Part shown: positions 47,801 through 58,700 of the stretch, one piece after another
How positions within the stretch are numbered: position 1 is the first letter of the stretch
Layout: each line of letters opens with the position of its first letter
Source: Haliscomenobacter hydrossis DSM 1100
GTDB taxonomy: Bacteria > Bacteroidota > Bacteroidia > Chitinophagales > Saprospiraceae
Reading direction: 5' to 3'
Assembly: GCF_000212735.1 (NCBI RefSeq)
Contig: NC_015510.1
Location: 2,630,315 to 2,694,314, forward strand
Length of the DNA: 64,000 bases
The notes under the pieces: generated by a model
The model's input: the letters and a program-made list of their open reading frames with translations, nothing else
The model's database searches: none
Told to the model about the DNA's origin: nothing
Position numbers and translations under genes: made by a program

Positions 47801-50146
47801 AAAAATATCGCCGTCGCCGTTGTTGTCGATACCATCCACTACTTCTTTGCCGTCTACGATCCATTTCCAGTTGGCAGGTGCATCTTTAGGATCATCAAAT
47901 GGTGCAGCATCAATTTTGTTGTTGCCGTTTGAATCGTATCCTTTCAGGATGAAGCTAGCCGTGCAAGAAGTTGGAACATTGCGACGAACCGCAATCCAAG
48001 CCAACTTACAGTTGTCCCAAGAGCCTTCATCGATGTCAGCAGCAGTTACCTGTGCATAGCCATCAACATAGCCATTGGCGTTGCTCAAGCTGATGTGCAG
48101 GTCATCATCACACTTCATCACTGGTGCAATTTTGTCCTTCACTTCGAACTCGAAGCACAAGGTAGAGGAATTGTAGCAACCGTCGAAAGCCTCGATTTTC
48201 ATTACGTGGCGGCCAACAGGTACTCCAATCATCTGGCCATTCATGATGGCATAATCTACTTTTTCCCAGCGGATGCAGCAATCTGATTGAGCATCTCTTT
48301 GTTCAGCGCCATTTGCTTGTGGCGTAATACACCAAGGAGTACTTGGTCCTTCATAAACCAAAATACCTTTCACATAACGATCTTTGGTGTACACACTTAC
48401 GCTGACATTTGCCAGGGTACAGTTGTCTTTGATCTCTACGCCAAAGGCGCTCTTGATACCCACAACAGTTACTGGGAATGCCGCCGTACAATCCATTGGA
48501 CCCGTGGAGATCACATAAGGTGCATGGTGCTCATAAGTAGCCGTGGGTGCCTGGAAGTCACCAATTTTGATCAGAATGTGGAAGGTATCGACGATTTTAC
48601 CCGCACACCAGTCAAATACATACAACTCGCGATCGATCTTCACCCCTTTGCCGCCACAAATTGGGAACTCAGTGTCTTTGATCGATACAGAGTAGTTGCA
48701 CTCCAGTTTGTCCAGGTAAATGCAACGTGGGTTAGAAGATGTGTTGAAGAAGCTACAATGGTAAGGCGTAACATCGTCATGCAGAATCAGGCTCTTGTCA
48801 GGTGTACAAGACTGGTACTCAACGACCCAATCGTAGCCGGGAGTGCCCGCAGCAACGCCAGTTTGGCCCGTTACTGGACGGTCAGCAGGACCACCAATGC
48901 TAAATACAAAATCATCCAGGTCAGGGCGAGTGAAGAAGATGTCCTGGATGTAGGCATCCGCACGCATGCCGTTGCAATCCGTAGCGACCCATTCGCGCTC
49001 GATTTTGGCGTAGTAGCCATCACGCGTAAACTCGATGTCGGTACAAGAGTAGAACACTACTTTGTCCGTCCACTTCAAAGTTACCCGGCAACCGCAGTTG
49101 TAGCAGTTGTCTCTGTAATACGCATAACCCAGGTTTTTGTAGTTGTCATCAACCAGGCCGGGAGGATTCAAACCCAACTGGCAATTGTCGCCCGTTCCAG
49201 CAACACCTTCGGCGTTGTTGATGGTGCGACCGTCCGTGGCATTGGCTGCAGGACGTGGAGAGCGAAGATCGTCACCTACGTTACCAATGGTGCGTCTTTC
49301 GTTCAACACATAGTTGACATCGTAGCAATCCAAAGTGATGTCAGCAGGAGGACAGATCAGCGCAGGTGCAGTTTTGTCTTCAGCGGTTACTTTACCCCAG
49401 CAGATGATGTTGCCATCGGGATTGAACAAGCCATACGTCCAGACTCCGGCACAATCAATGACATCGTTATTGGTGGGTTTGTTGTCCATGACCCGAACGT
49501 AGGCTCCGGTGCAAGCGTTTCCATCGGAAACCAGATTGCGGGTGAGGGTGAATTGGCAATTGGCATCTAAGGTAACTGTGACATTGTAACAACCGCAGCT
49601 AATGGATGCTTCCGTACAAAGTGTTCCATTGTTGGCGAAGTTGTTTACATAACGCTCCGTCCCGGTTCCATCCGAAACCGTGTTGCTGTAATCACCCGCG
49701 CCCATACCGGGAGCAGCAGAGTTGGGATCAGAACCATTGTTGAAGAGGCGAATACCCTCTATACAACCACCACCGGGTAGGGTAAAATGGAAAATCAATT
49801 TCTCCTGTCCAGCGATAAAGTTGACCGGGGCACCTAAAGAACCCACACCGTGAAAGTCACTACCGGGGGCAGCAGCAGGGGCAAAGGCATTGGAGTTGTC
49901 GTCCCAAGCGCCCGCTTCTACACTGGTAATCACTAGATCGGCATTGGGAACCGATGCGGGTACTACAATGGAAATTTGCGAGGGGCCCCAGAAGAAGGTC
50001 GCATTACTCGTGGAAGGTAATGCGTACACCTCATAACGCGTGTTGGGGATGCTGTACCGAACAGTCAATTGTAAGTTTTGAGCTGTAGCACTTATCCCTA
50101 AAAACAGAAATAACAAACAGCTAAAAAGATGTATATTCTTTTTCAT
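44852..50146 (-). CDS. Giant T9SS-secreted adhesin-like protein (module A, HYR-like, dockerin-like, cohesin-like, sorting domain)
   Basis: The frame opens with TTG at 50161, but the ATG at 50146 directly precedes a signal peptide (KKNIHLFSCLLFLFLGISAT), giving about 1764 residues. Residues about 25-190 are an N-terminal module shared with three neighbouring proteins ([29 protein letters not shown]). Residues about 190-1390 are Cys-rich beta domains with HYR-like APVV...TDNCTD motifs and acidic DxDxDG loops (DSNGNNKIDAAPFDDP). A carboxypeptidase-regulatory-like unit, a dockerin-like Ca loop (ADVNNSKTISTIDMIQIRK), a cohesin-like domain and a T9SS type A sorting domain (LRQNTPNPFADETSIGF...KKMVLLNK) follow. 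It is the intact paralogue of the broken gene at 33761. A surface adhesin or matrix role is inferred. Confidence 0.9.
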   Translation of the reverse strand: MKKNIHLFSCLLFLFLGISATAQNLQLTVRYSIPNTRYEVYALPSTSNATFFWGPSQISIVVPASVPNADLVITSVEAGAWDDNSNAFAPAAAPGSDFHGVGSLGAPVNFIAGQEKLIFHFTLPGGGCIEGIRLFNNGSDPNSAAPGMGAGDYSNTVSDGTGTERYVNNFANNGTLCTEASISCGCYNVTVTLDANCQFTLTRNLVSDGNACTGAYVRVMDNKPTNNDVIDCAGVWTYGLFNPDGNIICWGKVTAEDKTAPALICPPADITLDCYDVNYVLNERRTIGNVGDDLRSPRPAANATDGRTINNAEGVAGTGDNCQLGLNPPGLVDDNYKNLGYAYYRDNCYNCGCRVTLKWTDKVVFYSCTDIEFTRDGYYAKIEREWVATDCNGMRADAYIQDIFFTRPDLDDFVFSIGGPADRPVTGQTGVAAGTPGYDWVVEYQSCTPDKSLILHDDVTPYHCSFFNTSSNPRCIYLDKLECNYSVSIKDTEFPICGGKGVKIDRELYVFDWCAGKIVDTFHILIKIGDFQAPTATYEHHAPYVISTGPMDCTAAFPVTVVGIKSAFGVEIKDNCTLANVSVSVYTKDRYVKGILVYEGPSTPWCITPQANGAEQRDAQSDCCIRWEKVDYAIMNGQMIGVPVGRHVMKIEAFDGCYNSSTLCFEFEVKDKIAPVMKCDDDLHISLSNANGYVDGYAQVTAADIDEGSWDNCKLAWIAVRRNVPTSCTASFILKGYDSNGNNKIDAAPFDDPKDAPANWKWIVDGKEVVDGIDNNGDGDIFDRGEFFATKGGKIMTPLQDAVDFFCCDLAERVTIELWGADTADDPETENIDESNWNYCWNDVLIEDKVAPTCVAPWDITVDCDEKNLAIIEDKVASAAVFGDVSITTGSDCANLDTVYTVTKNLKCGYGKIVRSWALTKNTVKGPITITCYQTIWVRPIHQYDICFPKDVDSDCKTPIIDTVLTDELSCDILAVNITDKRYDASDDECYKIFRTYTVINWCAYDDRCGDPMAEGSVYVVDRGLWGNYGKNPIYMLVRDRDRDLNEEFWLSKDLTPNNGDDIYVRGDGNYGGYSSLGSSVTVSSGLMPFCKPEIYAHPYDYFQDWEYYHSFMYTQIIKVYDEVAPVVTAPRDTFCIREGADCLADVTITVAATDNCTDKVTLETQYLMVAPGQTTNAGSMILYSTPRWVTKDLGNGQFEITVKNLPVGTHDLIVVVRDECGNLSKATRIPFVVADCKGPAPICINGLSTELMPNGTGGGMMAVWASDFVASDIYDCYGQGETKNGLKLVTKYSINRVGDPVIATQTGIDLDCDDVGAPVLVELHAWDEQGNDDFCITFIEVQDNRSVCVPGNGSNFGEISGVITTDDLEPVLGASVDISGAAQLNQNTNAIGGFAFKNLTKDNDYTVAAQMDKEHLNGVSTFDLVLIQKHILGVKALDNPYRLIAADVNNSKTISTIDMIQIRKLILNIDNKFANVASWKFVDATYQFPNATSPWSEVFPEVVNINDLTGKVKADFIAIKMGDVNGNASATGAVATEIRGGKDMILFAEEQQLNAGQTYAVAIRAQDLSELQGFQFTLQVGDRAEILGLEYGAMKAEHFGLFQKEGTITTSFVQASLVGAPANDAVLFTLKLKAHATTLLSKVLEINSRMTHEEAYNQNDEVMGVVLSFDNAAIDDRAVLRQNTPNPFADETSIGFYLPRATRAKLTIRDVKGALIYQVEGNYTKGNNQVILKQEQLRASGMVYYTLQTNDFTDTKKMVLLNK

Positions 50147-50176
50147 TTTAAGAGATTTCAATGGCGTTTGAAAACT

Positions 50177-50203
50177 GGGCTGGCAAGAATGATTTGCCAG
50201 CCC
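50177..50203 (-). terminator. Hairpin terminator after the 834-aa TSP3 gene
   Basis: GGGCTGGCAA (50177-50186) pairs perfectly with TTGCCAGCCC (50194-50203), 7-nt loop. On the minus strand it is followed by AGTTTTC. It lies about 15 bp after the stop codon at 50218 and just upstream of the next gene. Confidence 0.75.
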
Positions 50204-50217
50204 TTAATGAGATGATC

Positions 50218-52677
50218 TTATGGAAGTTGCTCTATGAAGAGGTCATAGTTGTACAAATCCAGCGTATTCAAGGTGTAATTGGTAATCATATTGGTAAAGA
50301 TGAAGGTCGGATCATTGTTGGTTCCTTGGTACTTCACTTTACCGTCCATGTTGATGTCACCGTAGAAATAGCCGAATCCCTGATCGAAGTTGTACGTTCC
50401 AGTTGCATTGGGGTGCCCAAGTACCTGGTTCAGCACACTGGAGTTATCACTATTTGTACCTTGGTACTTCACTTTAGTATCAGCATTGGCGTTGCCAGCC
50501 CAAAGTGCACGTATGCTGCCAATAGTGATCATTTCTGCTCCATCGTAACCGTTCTTGTTGTAGAGATTTGCATTGGACATGGTGGTAAAATCAACCGTTG
50601 TGCCTGCAAACGTCAATGTGCGAACAGTCTCAGTCATCGCCCCCAAATGGTTGCGGTGTTTAACCGCGATGAAATAGCCATTCCCCGCTGCGCCATTGAT
50701 GGTCAATGGCGAAGTGCCATCGATTGGACTGACCACATCCCCGTCGCGCTGTACCAAGGCAACCCGGGTTTCAACTACCGTAGCGGAGTTGGCAGCACTG
50801 CGCAATTCAATGAACACCCAGTCTACAATGGCGTTGTTGGTTCCAGCATTGGCATTCAGTACGGTATTAGTCGTACTTGCGGCAGCACCACTACCCGCAT
50901 GGGCAAAACGTGGATTGCCAGAAGTAGTATAAGGGTCATTGAGCGGAAGGTAATTGCCTGCACGTAAGTCATCACGCATGATGCCCGTATTACCTGTGCC
51001 AAACAAGGCACCTTGAAGCAGAACTTTTACCAACAATTTAGCTTGTTGGTCATCATTTGCACTACCTACAACAGGGTTTGTACCATTGGTTGTTTCCTGG
51101 CCGTCGCTCACTCCTCCATTGTCACTATCCGTATCCATTGGGTTGGTTGAACCTTTGCCCGCAAGTGGCCCGGTAGCATTTACTTCCACTCCATCGCTCA
51201 AACCATCAGCATCACTATCGGCGTTATTTGGGTTGGTTTCACCACTTCCCGTAGTGCTGCTGTTGCCGATGACAGGATTGTCTTGCTTGCCATTAAAATT
51301 GGGATCTTCAACCCCGTCATTCAAGCCGTCGTTGTCGCTGTCATTATCGGTAGGATCAGTAGTGGTACTTGGATCCGCATCCGGAACATAGTTAGGGCTG
51401 CTTGGATTGGTACCCATAGCAGGGCCCGCACCATCAGGGTCGGGTACAGGAGTGTTTATACCCAATTCAGTACCGTCGTTGATGCCATCGTTATCGGTAT
51501 CTGGGTCGTTTGGATCCGTCCCTGCGGTAGCTTCGGCGCCATCTGACACGCCGTCGTCATCGCTGTCGGCATCATTCGGGTTGGGATCTGCGGGGCCAGA
51601 CAACCCATCATTGTCTGGATCGTTGTCGCGGTAATCCAAATCCCCGCCAGTATTTACATCAATGTCAGTGTCTATGAGGGCAGTTTTAGGTGAGGAAATA
51701 CCTGCATTAACGGGTCCAAAAATTGAGTCGTCGCTGTCCACCGCATTATCCAAACCGTCGTTGTCGGTATCCGTTCCGGTTAGGGCAGGCAATCCACTTT
51801 CAGCTGCATCCAAACCGTCTTCATTATCCGCGTTGGTATCCAGGTAATCGGGGCTATCTGTACCATCAGTATTGACCGGAGTAAGTCCAGCATTTCCTGC
51901 GCCTTCATAGGCGTTGTCCAAGCCATCACCATCACTATCGCTACCACTTGGAACCACATAGCCCAGGGTAGTTTGTGCTTCGATGTTGTCTGGAATACCA
52001 TCGTTGTCGCTATCAAGATCGAGGGAATTTTTGATGCCATCGGTGTCGCCGTTGGCGGCAGCATCTTCTACGCTATCGAGAATTCCGTCATTGTCGTCAT
52101 CAATGTCAACATTATCGGTTACCCCATCGCCATCGGTATCTGAAAAGCAAGTGGTGCCGATGTTGTTGTAATTGCCGATGTAAACATCCGCAACGTTCCC
52201 GTTGTCAATGGTGTTGGCGAAGTCACCGCCGCCCATCCCTGGCGCAGCAGAGTTAGGATCGGTTCCGTTGATGAAAAGGCGTAAGCCCGGTGTACAGGCC
52301 CCACCGGGTAGGCTAAAATAAAAAATAAGCACTTCCTGTCCACTGGTAAAATCAACCGAGGAGCCCAGCGAACCTACGCCGTGGAAGTCATGCGCCGGAT
52401 CGGCGGTTGGAACGTAAACGCGTGAATTGTCCAACCAGGCACCAGCATTCACACTATTGATTGTAAACGCAGTATTGGAAATCGACGGTGGCACCACGAT
52501 CGTGATCTGTGAAGGGCCCCAGGTAAAAGCCGGATTGGTAGCATCCGGGCGGGCATAGACCTCGTATCGCGCTAAGGGGATGTTGTAACGCAGGGTCAGT
52601 TCGATGTTTTGCCCGACCAAGGCCCCTCCAAGCAACATTAGCCCCAAAAATGCTAGAAGTTGTAAAGATCGTCTCAT
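50218..52677 (-). CDS. Secreted thrombospondin type-3 repeat protein with shared N- and C-terminal modules
   Basis: The frame runs to a TTG at 52722 (834 residues), but the ATG at 52677 ([20 protein letters not shown]) begins a clear signal peptide, giving about 819 residues. The N-terminal module (about 20-175) is shared with the 44852 protein: [32 protein letters not shown]3-type Ca-binding repeats follow (about 180-560): [35 protein letters not shown] and others. The last 270 residues are shared with the 52747 and 62780 proteins ([34 protein letters not shown], ending FIEQLP). There is no classical T9SS sorting domain. Probably a calcium-rich extracellular or surface structural protein. 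Confidence 0.88.
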   Translation of the reverse strand: MRRSLQLLAFLGLMLLGGALVGQNIELTLRYNIPLARYEVYARPDATNPAFTWGPSQITIVVPPSISNTAFTINSVNAGAWLDNSRVYVPTADPAHDFHGVGSLGSSVDFTSGQEVLIFYFSLPGGACTPGLRLFINGTDPNSAAPGMGGGDFANTIDNGNVADVYIGNYNNIGTTCFSDTDGDGVTDNVDIDDDNDGILDSVEDAAANGDTDGIKNSLDLDSDNDGIPDNIEAQTTLGYVVPSGSDSDGDGLDNAYEGAGNAGLTPVNTDGTDSPDYLDTNADNEDGLDAAESGLPALTGTDTDNDGLDNAVDSDDSIFGPVNAGISSPKTALIDTDIDVNTGGDLDYRDNDPDNDGLSGPADPNPNDADSDDDGVSDGAEATAGTDPNDPDTDNDGINDGTELGINTPVPDPDGAGPAMGTNPSSPNYVPDADPSTTTDPTDNDSDNDGLNDGVEDPNFNGKQDNPVIGNSSTTGSGETNPNNADSDADGLSDGVEVNATGPLAGKGSTNPMDTDSDNGGVSDGQETTNGTNPVVGSANDDQQAKLLVKVLLQGALFGTGNTGIMRDDLRAGNYLPLNDPYTTSGNPRFAHAGSGAAASTTNTVLNANAGTNNAIVDWVFIELRSAANSATVVETRVALVQRDGDVVSPIDGTSPLTINGAAGNGYFIAVKHRNHLGAMTETVRTLTFAGTTVDFTTMSNANLYNKNGYDGAEMITIGSIRALWAGNANADTKVKYQGTNSDNSSVLNQVLGHPNATGTYNFDQGFGYFYGDINMDGKVKYQGTNNDPTFIFTNMITNYTLNTLDLYNYDLFIEQLP

Positions 52678-52706
52678 GATAATACAGATTTGGATTTTGG
52701 ATAAAG

Positions 52707-52731
52707 GGGCGCCCAATCTCAATGGGCGCCC
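52707..52731 (-). terminator. GC-rich hairpin after the 2757-aa gene
   Basis: GGGCGCCC at 52707-52714 and again at 52724-52731 (self-complementary, extended by one A-T pair) form a strong stem 16-40 bp after the stop codon of the giant gene (52747). On the minus strand CTTTATCC follows. It could terminate or partly attenuate transcription into the 834-aa gene. Confidence 0.65.
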
Positions 52732-52746
52732 GGGTCTTGATTTGGT

Positions 52747-55700
52747 TTATGGAATTTGTTCAGCAAACAAGTCGTAGTTGTATAGGTCTAAGCCATTCAA
52801 GGTATAAGCAGTGATTACATTGAAGAAAATAAAGCTCGGATCACTGGCGCTGCCTTGATACTTGACTTTACCATCCATGTTGATGTCACCAGAGAAATAG
52901 CCAATGCCAAAGTCGAAGTTGTAGAACACATTGCCGTTATCAGGATGGTTCAAGACCTGAAACAGGATGGTAGCGTTATCGCTTAGGGTACCCTGGTATT
53001 TTACTTTGTTGTTGCCATTGGCGTTACCCGCCCAAAGTGCCTTGACACTACCAACGGTAACCATTTCAGCACCTTCATACCCAGCCTGGTTGTACACATC
53101 AGCCGAAGACATGGTCGTAAAATCGATGATGGTGCCCTGAGTCGTAAGTTGGTGGGCTGCCGCAGTCATGGCACCTAAATGATTGCGATGCTTAACCGCG
53201 ATGTAGTAATTATTGCCTGCCAAACCAGCAAAAGCCAGCGGAGATGTGCCATCCGTGGGAGAAACGACATCACCATCTCGTTGCAACAAGCCCACTTTGG
53301 TTTCCAAAATCAAGCTGGCATTGCTGCTGCTGCGCAACTCCACAAAGACCCAATCTACAATTGCATCATTGCTTCCTGCATTGGCGCTGAGTACAGCAGG
53401 AATAGTACTTGCCCCTACTCCACTGCCATAATGTGCAAAACGTACATTGCCCGTTGTTGTATAAGGATCATTAAGCGGAATGTGATTGCCTGTTCGCAAA
53501 TCGTCACGCATAATGCCTGGCGTAGGCGTATTGAATAAGGCACCTTGCAACATAACCTTCAGGCGCAAATGTGCATCCGTATTTGGTTCAAGGTAATCTG
53601 GAACATTGTTCGTGTTTCCGTCTGGCAAAGTAGGGCTACTGGCATCGCCATAACTGGCTGGTGCGCCATCCACAACCTGAGCAATACCATCGTCATCGGT
53701 ATCACTTGAATTATCGATCTGACCATCTTGATTGGTGTCCAGCGTATTTGAATTCGGGATGCCACTTTCCGCTAAATCGGTCAAACCATCGCCATCCGCA
53801 TCAAGGTCATATGGGTTGGGCTTGGTGTCGTTATCTGAGTTGGGGGGGGTAACTCCTCCTGCCGCAACGCTTGGCACACCATTGGCATCAACTGTAGGAT
53901 TGGCTCCAGTGCCAGCAATGCCATTGTTGTCGGGATCGCTTACTCCTGCTTCAACTACGTCATTGATGCCATCATTGTCACTATCCAAATCGAGGCGATT
54001 GGGCAGTCCATCATTGTCCGTATCCGTACTCTCTTGAGCATCTTCTACTGTATCCAGAATACCGTCGTTGTCGTCGTCCAGATCCGTGGCGTTGGGTTGG
54101 CCGTCGCCGTCATTGTCACAGGCTGCCGAGCTCGCGTTCGGATCACAGGAATTCAGTGGATCACTCGTACCAACTGGCGTTAAAACAGTCGATGGGTCGT
54201 TGACGTTGTTTTTTTCTTCATTATCGGTTAGTCCATCGCCGTCCGTGTCCGCATCAGCTGGATCAGTTTCGGTAGGATCAACAATGCCATCTTGGTCAGC
54301 GTCCTCTACTCCGTCAGCGAGGCCGTCGTCGTCCGTATCAGGATCAGCTGGATCCGTTTCTCCGACATCCACTACCCCATTTTTGTTGGTATCTTCGATG
54401 CCATCGGGGATGTTATCGTTGTCTGTGTCAGCATCACCTGGATCCGTTTCGCCCGGGTCAACTACACCGTCTTTGTCCGTATCTTCAATGCCATCCGCAA
54501 TATTGTCGTTGTCCGTGTCAGGATCGGTAGGATCAGTTTCTCCTGGATCAACCACTCCGTCGTGGTCCGTATCTTCGACGCCATCAGGAATGTTGTCTCC
54601 GTCAGCATCGGTGTCATAGGGGTCAGCGCCTGCGGTGCCATCACTGTTTGGTGGGGTTAAACCACCACCTGTAGGGATGCCATTGGCGTCTACCGTCGGA
54701 GTGCCCGTGCCTATAATTCCATCGTTGTCTGGGTCACTGCCGTTTGCTTCGATTACATCGTTGATGCCATCACCGTCGGAGTCCAAATCCAGACGGTTGG
54801 GGGTGCCATCGCCATCACAATCGGCGTCAGTGCCACCTACCGCTACGGTAGTGCCGCAGGAGGAAGCATCTTCCACAGCATCCACAATACCGTCGTTGTC
54901 GTCGTCCAGATCCGTGGCGTTGGGTTGGCCGTCGCCGTCATTGTCACAGGCTGCCGAGCTCGCGTTCGGATCACAGGAGTTCAATGGATCACTCGTACCA
55001 ACTGGCGTAAAAACTGTCGATGGATCGTTGACGTTGTTTTGCTCTTCGCCATCTGTCAAGCCATCGTTGTCCGTATCCGCATCTACTGGATCGGTTTCGG
55101 TTGGGTCAACAATGCCATCCTGGTCGGCGTCCTCTACGCCGTCGTTGAGGCCGTCGTCGTCCGTATCCATGTCGCTTGGGTCACTTTCTCCTGGATCAAC
55201 CACTCCGTCGAGGTCGGTATCTTCTACACCATCAGGGATGTTGTCGTTATCGGTATCCGGATCAGCAGGATCAGTTTCCCCTGGGTCAACCACTCCGTCG
55301 TGGTCGGTGTCTTCCACTCCATCGGGGATGTTGTCGTTGTCCGTGTCGGGATCGGTGGGATCAGTTTCCCCTGCGTCAACTACGCCATCGAGGTCGGTAT
55401 CTTCGACGCCATCAGGAATGTTGTCTCCGTCAGCGTCGGTGTCGTAGGGATCAGCGCCTGCGGTGCCATCACTGTTTGGTGGGGTTAAACCACCACCTGT
55501 AGGGATGCCATTGCCGTCTACCGTCGGCGTGCCCGTACCTATAATGCCGTCGTTGTCGGGGTCACTACCGTTTGCTTCGATTACATCGTTGATGCCATCG
55601 CCGTCGGAGTCTAAATCCAGTCGGTTCGGGATACCGTCGCCATCACAGTCGGCGTCCGTGCCGCCTACCGCTACAGTAGTGCCGCAAGAACTAGCATCTT

Positions 55701-58700
55701 CCACCGCATCCACAATGCCGTCGTTGTCGTCGTCCTGATCTGTGGCGTTGGGTTGACCATCGCCATCATTGTCGCAGGCTGCCGAACTTGCATTTGGATC
55801 ACAGGAGTTCAATGGATCACTCGTATCAACTGGCGTCAAAACTGTCGATGGATCGTTGACGTTGTTCTGCTCTTCGCCATCTGTCAAGCCATCGTTGTCC
55901 GTGTCCGCATCTGCTGGATCAGTTTCGGTTGGGTCTATGATGCCGTCTTGATCAACGTCTTCTACGCCGTCGTTGAGGCCGTCGTCGTCCGTATCCATGT
56001 CGCTTGGGTCACTTTCTCCTGGGTCAACTACACCATCCTGGTCGGTATCTTCTACTCCATCGGGGATATTGTCGTTGTCCGAATCGGGATCGGTAGGATC
56101 CGTTTCTCCTACATCAACTACGCCGTCGAGGTCGGTGTCTTCGACTCCATCTGGGATGTTGTCGTTGTCTGTATCGGGATCGGTAGGATCAGTTTCCCCT
56201 GGGTCAACCACTCCATCTTGGTCAGTATCTTCCACGCCATCAGGGATGTTGTCGTTGTCCGTATCGGGATCGGTAGGATCAGTTTCCCCTGGATCAACCA
56301 CGCCGTCCTGGTCCGTATCTTCTACTCCATCGGGGATGTTGTCACCATCAGAATCGGTGTCGTATGGATCAGCGCCTGCGGTGCCATCACTGTTGGGAGG
56401 AGTTAAACCGCCCCCGGTGGGGATACCATTGCCGTCTACTGTCGGGGTGCCCGTGCCCAGAATACCATCGTTGTCGGGGTCAATACCATTCGCTTCGATC
56501 ACATCGTTGATGCCATCACCATCTGAATCCAAGTCCAAGCGGTTCGGGGTACCATCGCCATCACAATCGGCGTCCGTGCCGCCTACCGCTACGGTAGCGC
56601 CGCAGGAAGAAGCATCTTCCACAGCATCCACAATGCCGTCGTTGTCGTCGTCCTGATCTATGGCGTTGGGTTGGCCATCGCCATCATTATCACAGGATGC
56701 CGAACTTGCATTTGGATCACAGGAGTTCAATGGATCACTCGTACCAACTGGCGTCAAAACTGTCGATGGGTCATTGACGTTGTTCTGCTCTTCGCCGTCC
56801 GTCAAGCCGTCGTTGTCCGTGTCTGGATTTGCTGGATCGGTTTCCGTTGGGTCAACAATACCATCTTGGTCAGCGTCTTCTACACCGTCGTTGAGGCCGT
56901 CGTCGTCCGTATCCATGTCGCTTGGGTCACTTTCTCCAGGATCAACCACTCCGTCTTGGTCGGTATCTTCTACGCCATCAGGGATGTTGTCTTTGTCCGT
57001 ATCGGGATCGGTCGGATCAGTTTCCCCTGGATCAACCACTCCGTCTTGGTCGGTATCTTCTACGCCATCGGGGATGTTGTCATTGTCCGTGTCGGGATCG
57101 GTCGGATCAGTTTCTCCTGGGTCAACCACGCCATCAAGGTCGGTGTCTTCTACACCATCCGGGATGTTGTCGTTGTCTGTGTCAGGATCGGTGGGATCGG
57201 TTTCTCCGGGATCAACAACTCCGTCGTGATCGGTATCTTCCACGCCATCAGGGATGTTGTCGTTGTCCGTGTCGGGATCGGTCGGATCAGTTTCCCCTGC
57301 ATCAACCAATCCGTCATGGTCGGTGTCTTCCACCCCATCAGGAATGATATCGCCATCTGAATCGGTGTCGTAGGGATCAGTGCCTGCGGTGCCATCACTG
57401 TTGGGAGGAGTTAAACCACCGCCTGTGGGGATTCCATTGCCGTCCACCGTAGGGGTGCCCGTGCCTATAATTCCATCGTTGTCTGGGTCACTGCCGTTTG
57501 CTTCGATCACGTCGTTGATGCCATCGCCGTCGGAATCCAAATCCAGACGGTTGGGGGTGCCATCGCCATCACAATCGGCGTCAGTGCCGCCTACCGCTAC
57601 GGTCGTACCGCAAGAGGAAGCATCTTCTACTGCATCCACAATGCCGTCGTTGTCGTCGTCCTGATCTGTGGCGTTGGGTTGGCCATCGCCATCATTATCA
57701 CAGGATGCCGAACTTGCATTTGGATCGCAGGCATTCAGTGGATTACTTGTACCAACTGGCGTCAAAACAGTAGAAGGATCGTTGACGTTGTTCTGCTCTT
57801 CACCATCCGTCAAGCCATCGTTGTCCGTATCCGCATCTGCTGGATCGGTTTCCGTTGGGTCAACAATGCCGTCTTGGTCAACGTCTTCTACTCCGTCGTT
57901 GAGGCCGTCGTCGTCCGTATCCATGTCGCTTGGGTCACTTTCTCCAGGATCAACCACTCCGTCTTGGTCGGTATCTTCTACGCCATCGGGGATGTTGTCG
58001 TTGTCCGTATCGGGATCGGTCGGGTCAGTTTCCCCTGCATCAACTACGCCGTCGAGGTCGGTGTCTTCTACGCCATCGGGGATGTTGTCGTTGTCCGTAT
58101 CGGGATCGGTGGGATCAGTTTCCCCTGCGTCAACCACGACGTCGAGGTCGGTATCTTCTACTCCATCGGGGATGTTGTCGTTGTCCGTATCGGGATCGGT
58201 GGGATCAGTTTCCCCTGCGTCAACCACGCCGTCGAGGTCGGTATCTTCTACGCCATCGGGGATGTTGTCGTTGTCCGTGTCAGGATCGGTAGGATCAGTT
58301 TCCCCTGCGTCAACTACTCCGTCATGGTCGGTATCTTCGACTCCATCAGGGATGTTGTCATTGTCCGAATCGGGATCGGTGGGATCAGTTTCTCCTGGGT
58401 CAACTACCCCATCCTGGTCCGTATCTTCGACTCCATCAGGGATGTTGTCGTTGTCCGTATCGGAATCGGTAGGATCAGTTTCCCCCGGATCAACCACTCC
58501 ATCTTGGTCAGTATCTTCCACTCCATCAGGGATGTTGTCGTTATCTGTGTCAGGATCGGTAGGATCAGTTTCCCCTGGGTCAACCACGCCATCGTGGTCG
58601 GTGTCTTCTACCCCATCCGGGATGTTGTCGTTGTCTGTGTCAGGATCGGTGGGATCGGTTTCCCCTGGGTCAACCACGCCATCAAGGTCGGTGTCTTCTA

